5,217 nt of DNA from a bacterium. Its GTDB lineage: Bacteria > Omnitrophota > Gorgyraeia > Gygaellales > UBA12090. Under the pieces are notes generated by a model. It was not told where the DNA came from. It did no database searches and saw only the letters and a program-made list of their open reading frames with translations. The DNA is taken from assembly GCA_004299495.1 (NCBI GenBank), contig SCPY01000043.1, forward strand, positions 1 through 5,217, in the 5' to 3' direction. Of this stretch, positions 1-5,116 are shown piece by piece. The translations under genes were made by a program, and so were the position numbers. Positions within the stretch are counted from its first letter, which is position 1, and every line of letters begins with the position of its first letter.

Positions 1-363
1 CCCGCCGGTCTTTGCGCCGGCGCCATAAAAGCAATTAACATAATAAAAAAAGACGGTTCTTTGCGCCGACGCCTCCGGGATAATGCCGATTTCTTAAGAA
101 AGGGCCTGCAATCTCTGGGATTTGATACCTTACAATCGCAAACTCCGATCATCCCTGTTTTGACCGGAGAACCGAAGCCGACGATGGAATTCAGCCGCGG
201 GTTATTTAAGGAAGGAATCTTTGCCCAGGGCATACGTCCGCCCAGCGTTCCCGAGGGCGCTTCCCGCCTCAGGGTTACGGTGATGGCAACTCATACTATT
301 AGCGATTTAAAATTTGCCTTAGAAAAGTTTAAAAAGATTGGGAAGAAATTAGGTATAATATGA
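1..363 (+). CDS. bioF: 8-amino-7-oxononanoate synthase, C-terminal part (5' end outside window)
   Basis: This is the last 120 residues of a PLP-dependent alpha-oxoamine synthase. In biotin synthesis BioF condenses pimeloyl-ACP with L-alanine, releasing CO2, to give 8-amino-7-oxononanoate in the cytoplasm. The frame is open from base 1, so the TTG at 61 is an internal leucine codon and not a start. Visible family blocks in the C-terminal small domain are TPIIPV near residues 48-53, IRPPSVPEGASRLRVTV at about 78-94, and the following AxHT. The PLP-binding lysine lies in the missing upstream part. These blocks are shared with glycine C-acetyltransferase (Kbl), so the sequence alone gives BioF/Kbl; the bioH-bioC-bioDA genes immediately downstream decide for BioF. 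The full protein would be about 380-390 residues, so roughly a third is present. It ends with TGA, 13 bases before bioH. Confidence 0.9.
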   Translation, partial: PAGLCAGAIKAINIIKKDGSLRRRLRDNADFLRKGLQSLGFDTLQSQTPIIPVLTGEPKPTMEFSRGLFKEGIFAQGIRPPSVPEGASRLRVTVMATHTISDLKFALEKFKKIGKKLGII

Positions 364-376
364 ATTATGGGCTTAT

Positions 377-1096
377 ATGGTAAGGCGTTTAATCTTTATT
401 CACGGCTGGGCGAGCTTTCCGGAGATTTGGCGGGGTCAAAAAGAATATTTTTCTAAATATTATGAAGTAATCCTGCCGGATATAAGCGGCGCAAGGGATA
501 TAAAGGAAGCCGCGGAGCTGGTAAATAATTTTATTAAAGACAGGAAAGATTTTGTCCTCATCGGCTGGTCCCTGGGATGGCTTGCGATTTTGGAACTGCT
601 TAAAAGTCTATTATACGAGGCCGAGCCTCGTATGTTGCCTAAAGGGCTGGTTGCAATTAACTCAACCCCCAGATTTATTGACGACGGTTATCTTGGCGCT
701 GGGCCTGCCAAGGGGCATCTTGCCAAGATGATGCGGGATTGCAAGCGTAATCCCCAAGAGGTATTTGAGGATTTTTATAAAAGCTTGCTTTCGGATATCG
801 GAAAAACTATGCTTAGCTCTATTAAGCTTAAAGACAGTGATTATGATAAACTCATATACGGTTTATATATCTTAAGGGATTGCGATTACCGGGATTTTCT
901 CAAAGAAATACATATTCCCACTCTGCTTATATCCGGCGCAAATGATACCATCTGCCCCCAAGAGGCAACAGCGTATATGCGTAAGAGGATTGAGGGTTCA
1001 CAGTTAAAGATATTAAACAGCGGCCATATCCCGTTTGTCGAGAGGGCCGAAGAATTTAACAGCCTGGTTGAAGATTTTGTAAAGGGATTGCAATGA
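377..1096 (+). CDS. bioH: BioH-type pimeloyl-[ACP] methyl ester esterase (alpha/beta hydrolase)
   Basis: A 239-residue alpha/beta hydrolase. BioH hydrolyses pimeloyl-ACP methyl ester, which stops chain elongation and frees the carboxylate for biotin synthesis. Seen in the sequence: oxyanion-hole motif FIHGW at 7-11; nucleophile elbow GWSLG at 63-67 with Ser65; acid SGANDTICP with Asp190; and NSGHIPF with His217, giving a full Ser-Asp-His triad. The stretch LYILRDCDYRDFLKEIHIP at 163-181, just before the acid, matches the spacing and pattern of E. coli BioH (LEILKTVDLRQPL...). GWSLG is followed by Trp68, where E. coli has Gly. A short insertion at about 79-86 carries a perfect inverted repeat. 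The ATG at 377 is the first start after an in-frame stop at 356-358, but its ribosome site is weak, so it may be coupled to bioF. The gene overlaps bioC by 4 bases (ATGA). BioG or another isofunctional esterase is a less likely name. Confidence 0.8.
   Translation: MVRRLIFIHGWASFPEIWRGQKEYFSKYYEVILPDISGARDIKEAAELVNNFIKDRKDFVLIGWSLGWLAILELLKSLLYEAEPRMLPKGLVAINSTPRFIDDGYLGAGPAKGHLAKMMRDCKRNPQEVFEDFYKSLLSDIGKTMLSSIKLKDSDYDKLIYGLYILRDCDYRDFLKEIHIPTLLISGANDTICPQEATAYMRKRIEGSQLKILNSGHIPFVERAEEFNSLVEDFVKGLQ
613..633. repeat. Perfect 9-bp inverted repeat with 3-base loop inside bioH
   Basis: The left arm ATACGAGGC (613-621), loop CGA (622-624) and right arm GCCTCGTAT (625-633) are exact reverse complements, and one further G-U pair can extend the stem. 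It is read in frame as residues 79-86 of BioH (Leu-Tyr-Glu-Ala-Glu-Pro-Arg-Met). The residue count between the nucleophile elbow and the following beta-strand is about six longer here than in E. coli BioH. The surrounding reading frame is intact and no U-run follows, so this is not a terminator. It may be a short palindromic element inserted in frame or a chance hairpin; a single copy is seen in the window. Confidence 0.6.
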
Positions 1097-1842
1097 TTTC
1101 TCCTGTTAAAATCGGGAATAATTTCTCCCGCGTAGCGCCTCATTATGAACAGCATGCGGATATCCAATATCTATTGGCAGAAAGGTTATTAGAGCAGATA
1201 AAACAGCAAAATATCTCTCCTGATAAAATATTGGATATCGGCTGCGGCACGGGAAGGCTTACCCAGGCCCTCTTACGGCAATATCCATATGCCGCGGTTA
1301 TGGGTTTAGATGTGAGCCGGGAGATGGTTAAGGCCGCAAAAGATAGAGGCATAGAGGCGGTTTCCGCGGATGCGCAAGAGCTTCCCTTTCGCGATGAGAC
1401 TTTTAATCTGATAGTATCCAATGCCGCCTATCAGTGGGTGGGTAATCTGGCCGCGGCATTTCAAGAGGCGCGTAGAATCTTAAGAGAAGAGGGTATTTTT
1501 ATTATCTCTTGTTTTGGCAGAAATACGCTCAAGGAATTGAGGGATTGTTTTGGGATAAGGGAAAGCGTATTGCCTGAAAAAGGCGCGCTCTGTGACGGGC
1601 TTATAGCAGCGGGATTCTCTAAAATAAACGTAGAGAGAGATATGTTTCATAAATATTTTGATACTACGGGCAGCCTGCTTTACTGGTTAAAAAGGACAGG
1701 CGCGAACCGGATATATAAAAGTCAGCCCAGGATAAGCCGCGGCAGGTTTAAAGAGGCAAACGATTTTTATTCCCGGAATTGCCGTCATAACGGAAAAATC
1801 TACGCGGAATTTGAGGTGTTTTACGCGACAGCAAGGAGATAA
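1093..1842 (+). CDS. bioC: Malonyl-[ACP/CoA] O-methyltransferase BioC
   Basis: A 249-residue class I SAM-dependent methyltransferase, close to the roughly 251 residues of E. coli BioC. It methylates the free carboxyl of a malonyl thioester, disguising it so that fatty-acid synthesis can elongate it to the pimeloyl stage. Motif I is ILDIGCGTGRLT at 46-57; the acidic residue after beta-2 is Asp73 in GLDVS; SADAQELPF at 91-99 and SNAAYQWV at 109-116 are the later SAM-fold blocks, the latter typical of BioC. LKRTGANR at 199-206 corresponds to the BioC LKxxGA region in the substrate lid. The N-terminal block NNFSRVAPHYEQHADIQ is also BioC-like. The start is fixed by the ATGA overlap with bioH and by AAAGGGA at 1081-1087, five bases upstream. 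It probably works as a pair with the preceding BioH. Confidence 0.93.
   Translation: MISPVKIGNNFSRVAPHYEQHADIQYLLAERLLEQIKQQNISPDKILDIGCGTGRLTQALLRQYPYAAVMGLDVSREMVKAAKDRGIEAVSADAQELPFRDETFNLIVSNAAYQWVGNLAAAFQEARRILREEGIFIISCFGRNTLKELRDCFGIRESVLPEKGALCDGLIAAGFSKINVERDMFHKYFDTTGSLLYWLKRTGANRIYKSQPRISRGRFKEANDFYSRNCRHNGKIYAEFEVFYATARR
1833..1838 (+). promoter_or_regulatory. Strong Shine-Dalgarno site for the 21-codon mini-ORF
   Basis: AAGGAG, seven bases before the ATG at 1846, lies inside the last codons of bioC. It is among the best ribosome sites in the window. It serves the mini-ORF and not bioDA, whose ATG is 75 bases further on. This is the main reason to treat the mini-ORF as translated. 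Confidence 0.75.
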
Positions 1843-1845
1843 GCG

Positions 1846-1911
1846 ATGAAAAAAATCGCTTTTGGATTGGCGGTAATCTTATGTATGTTTTTATGGTGCG
1901 TCCCTAACTAA
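1846..1911 (+). CDS. 21-residue hydrophobic small protein or leader peptide between bioC and bioDA
   Basis: A mini-ORF not previously named as far as I can tell. It encodes 21 residues beginning MKKIAFGLAVILCMFLW and ending Cys-Val-Pro-Asn: two lysines, then about 15 hydrophobic residues, as in a signal sequence or single membrane helix. There is no good lipobox before the cysteines. It has a strong AAGGAG site seven bases upstream, starts three bases after the bioC stop, and ends with TAA at 1909-1911, two bases before the bioDA ATG. Because bioDA has no ribosome site of its own, terminating ribosomes could re-initiate there. Alternatives are a remnant of a truncated exported protein, or a real membrane microprotein. 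The reading is clear from the sequence, but its function is inference. Confidence 0.5.
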   Translation: MKKIAFGLAVILCMFLWCVPN

Positions 1912-1913
1912 GA

Positions 1914-3941
1914 ATGCCCAAAGCTATATTTATAACCGCGACGGATACAGGAGCAGGTAAAACTGTTATTTCTTGCGCTCTCGGCCTGGCTTTAAAGAAA
2001 AAAGGCATTGATGTAGGAGTGATGAAACCCTTTCAGTGTTCAGGGAACGACGCGGATTTCCTAATCAAAACCTTAGAGATAAAAGATGAGAAATCCCTGG
2101 TTAATCCCTATTACGCGAAAGAGCCCCTTGCGCCTTATGTTGCTTTTAAAAGGGCAAGGATAAAGATTGATTTGGAGAAGATATTTAACGCCTATAAAGA
2201 GTTAAAGAAAAGGCATGAGTTTCTCATCGTAGAAGGCGCGGGAGGACTGCTTGTGCCCATAAAAGAAAATTATTTGACCGCGGATTTAATCAGGGATTTG
2301 GATATACCGGCGCTTATTGTAGCCCGGGCCGGATTAGGAACCCTCAATCATAGCTTAATTACCCAAAGATATGCCCTGGATTATGGAATAAAGGTAAAAG
2401 GCGTAATCCTTAACGGCTTTAAAGGCAAAACCTTGGCCGAGAAGACCAATCCGCGAGTGCTGCGGGATTTCCTGGATGTTCCCCTTTTAGCTGTTGTTCC
2501 TTTTGTGAAGAATGTAAATTCCAAAAAAGGCCTTTCTGCTTTGGCAAAAGAATTGGGAAGAAGCCTTAGTTTGGAATCCTTACTTAAAAAAGAAAGGACG
2601 CGGACTAAAAGATTACGCTCTGACGACAAACTTTATCTCTGGCATCCCTTTACCCAGATGAAAGACTGGATTAAAGATAGGCCTTTAATTATTGAAGAAG
2701 CAAAGGGATGTTATCTTAAGGATACCGAAGGCAGGTGGTATTTAGACGGCGTCTCAAGCCTCTGGGTAAATGTCCACGGCCATCGCAAGCCCGAAATAGA
2801 CGCGGCCATAGCCATGCAGATGCGAAAGAGCGCTCACTCCACCCTGTTAGGATTGGCTCATCCGCCGGCGATAGATTTAGCCAGAGAGCTGGTCAGGATA
2901 GCGCCTTATGGCCTTAGAAAAGTATTCTATTCGGATAGCGGATCAAGCGCGGTAGAGATTGCCCTGAAAATGGCTTACCAGTATTGGCAGCATCTGGGAA
3001 GCAGGAAGAGAAAATTTATCCATTTAGAAAACGCGTATCACGGAGATACCATCGGGGCGGTAAGCGTGGGGGGGATAGATTTATTCCATAAAGCTTATAA
3101 AGATCTTCTTTTTGACAGTTATACAATTGATTCTCCCTATTGCTACCGCTGTCCTACAAAAAAGCTTTATCCGCTCTGCGATGTTGATTGCCTGGGCGGG
3201 TTAAGAGAGATATTAGAATGCGAGCATGAGCAGGTTGCGGCGCTCATTGTTGAACCATTGGTGCAGGGGGCAAGCGGGATGTTGGCCTGGCCAAAAGGAA
3301 TCTATAAGAAAATGGCCGGACTTTGCAAAAAATACAATGTCCTATTGATTGCCGATGAGGTGGCGGTGGGTATAGGTAGGACGGGGACCATGTTTGCCTC
3401 GGAGCAGGAAGAGGTAACTCCGGATATCCTGTGCCTGGCAAAAGGCATCACCGCGGGCTATCTTCCGCTTGCCGCAACCTTGACTACGAATGAGATTTTT
3501 GACGCCTTTTTGGGAGAACATAAGGAGCAAAAGACCTTTTTCCATGGCCATACTTATACCGGTAATCCCTTAGCTTGCGCCGCGGCCCTGGCTAATCTGC
3601 AGCTTTTCCGGAAAGAAAAAACCTTAAAGAAGCTTCAGCCGAAGATTAAATTCTTGTCCAAGGAGTTAGAGAGATTTAAGCGGTTGGAGCATACGGGAGA
3701 TATTCGCCAGAAGGGATTTATGGTGGGTATTGAACTGGTGAAAGACAGGCTTACCAAAGAGCCATACCCCTGGGAAGAAAAAATTGGAATCAAGGTTTGC
3801 CAAAAGGCTCGGGAATACGGGGTAATCCTCAGGCCCTTGGGCAATGTGATTGTGCTGATGCCTCCGCTTGCCATCAGTAAAGAGGAATTAAGCCAATTAT
3901 TAGGCGCTGCCTATAAAGCGATTAGTTTTGTGACGGGGTGA
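1914..3941 (+). CDS. bioDA: Fused dethiobiotin synthetase / adenosylmethionine- or lysine-8-amino-7-oxononanoate transaminase (BioD-BioA)
   Basis: A 675-residue bifunctional cytoplasmic enzyme. Residues 1 to about 225 are BioD, which uses ATP and CO2 to form the ureido ring of dethiobiotin: P-loop TDTGAGKT at 10-17, MKPF with Lys38, VEGAGGLLVP at 106-115, and LNG with Asn167. A linker of roughly 12-15 charged residues (about 225-238) leads to BioA, a fold-type I PLP aminotransferase that makes 7,8-diaminononanoate: LWHPFTQMKDW at 242-252, SDSGSSAVEIALKMA at 340-354 for the cofactor phosphate, YHGDT at 375-379, Asp481 in DEVAVGIGRTG, and the Schiff-base Lys510 in LAKGITAGYLPLA. Domain order is the reverse of the reaction order. 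The frame is unbroken, and no ATG or GTG lies in the linker. BioA blocks resemble B. subtilis BioA/BioK, a lysine-using enzyme. The ATG at 1914 lacks a Shine-Dalgarno site, and an in-frame stop at 1905-1907 excludes earlier starts. Confidence 0.95.
   Translation: MPKAIFITATDTGAGKTVISCALGLALKKKGIDVGVMKPFQCSGNDADFLIKTLEIKDEKSLVNPYYAKEPLAPYVAFKRARIKIDLEKIFNAYKELKKRHEFLIVEGAGGLLVPIKENYLTADLIRDLDIPALIVARAGLGTLNHSLITQRYALDYGIKVKGVILNGFKGKTLAEKTNPRVLRDFLDVPLLAVVPFVKNVNSKKGLSALAKELGRSLSLESLLKKERTRTKRLRSDDKLYLWHPFTQMKDWIKDRPLIIEEAKGCYLKDTEGRWYLDGVSSLWVNVHGHRKPEIDAAIAMQMRKSAHSTLLGLAHPPAIDLARELVRIAPYGLRKVFYSDSGSSAVEIALKMAYQYWQHLGSRKRKFIHLENAYHGDTIGAVSVGGIDLFHKAYKDLLFDSYTIDSPYCYRCPTKKLYPLCDVDCLGGLREILECEHEQVAALIVEPLVQGASGMLAWPKGIYKKMAGLCKKYNVLLIADEVAVGIGRTGTMFASEQEEVTPDILCLAKGITAGYLPLAATLTTNEIFDAFLGEHKEQKTFFHGHTYTGNPLACAAALANLQLFRKEKTLKKLQPKIKFLSKELERFKRLEHTGDIRQKGFMVGIELVKDRLTKEPYPWEEKIGIKVCQKAREYGVILRPLGNVIVLMPPLAISKEELSQLLGAAYKAISFVTG
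3935..3941 (+). promoter_or_regulatory. Ribosome site of the second hydrolase, overlapping the bioDA stop
   Basis: GGGGTGA lies seven bases before the ATG at 3949 and includes the TGA stop of bioDA (3939-3941). It matches the GGTGAT part of the anti-Shine-Dalgarno complement. It supports both the chosen start and cotranslation with bioDA. Confidence 0.6.
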
Positions 3942-3948
3942 TTTCTTT

Positions 3949-4767
3949 ATGCCAGAGCTTAATATAGACGAAAAGACCGGCGTATCCTACAGGAAGTGGA
4001 ACGCGCCTTCGCCAAAGGCCGTATTGCTTCTGGTACACGGCTTGGGCGCGCATGGCCGGAGGTGGGGCTTTCTGGCAGATTTCTTTCTCACCCGCGGTTA
4101 TTCTTCTTACGCTATAGAGTTAAGAGGGTTTGGGCAGACAAAGGAGCTCAAAGGCGATATAGAGTCTTTTAATATTTACCTGGATGACGTCCGCTCGCTT
4201 TGCGGCATTATTAAAGAAGAGAATCCCGGTAAAAATATTTTTCTTGTCGGAGAAAGCATGGGGGCATTGATAGTTTTCCTGGCCGCGGCTCAATCATCAA
4301 AGCTATGGAACGGAGTTATACTGCTTTCCCCTGTGTTTAGAAGCAGGCTGAAGATGCCCACCCTTAATTATTTAAAAATCTTCTTTTCCCTGTTTTATAA
4401 TCCCAGAAAACAAATCCATATCCCCTTTGACGCCAAGATGTGCACGCGGGATGTTGACTATCAAAAGATTATGGATGCCGATCCCCTGGAGCATCGCCTG
4501 GCCACAGCAAGGCTTTTACTCAATATCGCCTCTTCGCAAATACGCGCTCAATCCCTGAAAAGCGCGGTTTACGCGCCGATTTTATTTTTACTTTCCGGCA
4601 AAGATGAATTAGCCGATGCCATGGCCAGCCAAAAATTTTTCCTGGGTTTAAAAACAGAAGACAAAGAAATAATTCTTTATCCTGAAATGCGCCACGCCCT
4701 TTCTATAGAGCTGGAGAGGGAAAAGGTTTTTGCTGATATTTTGAGGTGGGTGGAGAAAAGCCTCTAA
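3949..4767 (+). CDS. Alpha/beta hydrolase, monoacylglycerol lipase / lysophospholipase-like
   Basis: A 272-residue serine hydrolase of the Hydrolase_4 (peptidase S33-like) group, with no signal peptide visible. Seen: VHGLGAHGRRW at 29-39 as the oxyanion-hole loop, IELRGFGQT at 56-64, nucleophile elbow VGESMGA at 100-106 with Ser103, acid SGKDELAD with Asp219, and YPEMRHAL with His249, so the triad is complete. The HGxGxHxxR start and GESMG elbow are the pattern of bacterial monoacylglycerol lipases and lysophospholipases, which release fatty acid and glycerol or a glycerol derivative. It follows bioDA by seven bases with a good ribosome site, so it is cotranscribed with the biotin genes. A glycerol-kinase-like gene lies two genes downstream. 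It could instead be a second esterase for pimeloyl-ACP methyl ester, but the preceding BioH-like protein fits that job better. The family is sure; the substrate is not. Confidence 0.85.
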   Translation: MPELNIDEKTGVSYRKWNAPSPKAVLLLVHGLGAHGRRWGFLADFFLTRGYSSYAIELRGFGQTKELKGDIESFNIYLDDVRSLCGIIKEENPGKNIFLVGESMGALIVFLAAAQSSKLWNGVILLSPVFRSRLKMPTLNYLKIFFSLFYNPRKQIHIPFDAKMCTRDVDYQKIMDADPLEHRLATARLLLNIASSQIRAQSLKSAVYAPILFLLSGKDELADAMASQKFFLGLKTEDKEIILYPEMRHALSIELEREKVFADILRWVEKSL

Positions 4768-4772
4768 AAAAG

Positions 4773-4778
4773 AAGGAG
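4773..4778 (+). promoter_or_regulatory. Shine-Dalgarno site that fixes the start of the zinc-ribbon gene
   Basis: AAGGAG, nine bases before the ATG at 4788, lies just after the hydrolase stop (4765-4767). It favours that ATG over the in-frame GTG at 4746, which would sit inside the hydrolase gene and add a lysine-rich 14-residue stretch ahead of the zinc ribbon. Confidence 0.75.
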
Positions 4779-4787
4779 AAAAAGCAA

Positions 4788-5102
4788 ATGAAAAAGTGCC
4801 CTTATTGCGCGGAGGACATACAGGATGACGCGGTTAAGTGCAGGTTCTGCGGTGAGTTTTTTGTGAAGCAGGCAAAGCAGAAATGGTATTTTAAACCCTC
4901 TAGCTTGATAATTTCATTTTTGTGCGCCGGCCCGTTGATGCTGCCCCTGGTTTGGCTTAATCCCCGGTTAAGCCGGAATAAAAAGATAATTATCAGCGCG
5001 GTTATTCTTATTTTGAGCTATTGCTTAATTACGATAACCGTCGGGTCCCTGCGGTCCATATCCAATTATTATAAAATAATCTTTGGTAATATCAATATAT
5101 AA
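4788..5102 (+). CDS. Small zinc-ribbon membrane protein of unknown function
   Basis: A 104-residue protein. The first 25 residues form a zinc ribbon with two knuckles, CPYC at 4-7 and CRFC at 18-21 (Cys4, Cys7, Cys18, Cys21), separated by ten residues, as in many bacterial zinc-ribbon-domain proteins. After a short polar link come two hydrophobic segments, about 39-57 and 66-87, joined by a basic loop with NPRLSRNKK. This suggests a two-helix membrane hairpin with the ribbon on the cytoplasmic side, by the positive-inside rule. I recognise the WYF...WLNPR...K pattern as recurring in uncharacterised zinc-ribbon proteins but know no function for it. The start at 4788 is chosen from the AAGGAG site and because the ribbon begins right after Met-Lys-Lys. 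It sits 20 bases after the hydrolase and 14 before the kinase gene. Confidence 0.82.
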   Translation: MKKCPYCAEDIQDDAVKCRFCGEFFVKQAKQKWYFKPSSLIISFLCAGPLMLPLVWLNPRLSRNKKIIISAVILILSYCLITITVGSLRSISNYYKIIFGNINI

Positions 5103-5107
5103 AGGAG
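5103..5107 (+). promoter_or_regulatory. Ribosome site supporting the GTG start of the kinase gene
   Basis: AGGAG, preceded by two further A residues within the TAA stop of the zinc-ribbon gene, lies nine bases before the GTG at 5117. It supports GTG as the start of the truncated kinase and suggests that this gene continues the same transcript. Confidence 0.7.
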
Positions 5108-5116
5108 ATTTTTAAA

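Noticed and set aside
3..22. CGCCGG...CCGGCG hairpin at the window start
   Set aside because: Six-base arms with an eight-base loop inside bioF coding sequence, without a U-run; no support for a regulatory role.
61..63. TTG as start of a 100-residue protein
   Set aside because: The frame is open to base 1 and the upstream residues (PAGLCAGAIKAINIIKKDGS) continue the BioF family pattern, so this is an internal codon of a gene cut by the window edge.
354..359. TATAAT, a perfect -10 box just before bioH
   Set aside because: No -35-like hexamer lies 16-18 bases upstream (the bases are A-rich), and it falls in the AT-rich end of bioF within a tight operon.
886..1421. Two minus-strand open frames across bioH and bioC
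   Set aside because: They lie opposite clear, motif-rich genes, have no recognisable motifs, and would run against an otherwise one-way operon.
1840..1911. Stop-codon readthrough of bioC into the same-frame mini-ORF, giving a membrane-tailed BioC
   Set aside because: The mini-ORF shares the bioC frame, but it has its own strong ribosome site and ATG, and BioC ends at its normal family length.
1846..1911. Lipoprotein reading of the mini-ORF
   Set aside because: The residues before its cysteines (Val-Ile-Leu-Cys and Phe-Leu-Trp-Cys) do not make a good lipobox, and only three residues follow the second cysteine.
3282..3294. TTGGCCTGGCCAA palindrome in the BioA coding region
   Set aside because: The arms are only six bases around a single central base in conserved coding sequence, as expected by chance.
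2381..3874. Further minus-strand open frames and a 60-codon plus-strand frame at 2735-2917 within bioDA
   Set aside because: They are shadow frames of a continuous, fully conserved BioD-BioA reading frame.
4231..4242. AAAAATATTTTT palindrome in the second hydrolase
   Set aside because: An A/T run in coding sequence, with no GC stem and no sign of a terminator or operator.
4746..4748. GTG as an earlier start of the zinc-ribbon protein
   Set aside because: It lies inside the hydrolase gene without a proper ribosome site, whereas ATG 4788 has AAGGAG nine bases upstream and begins right at the ribbon.
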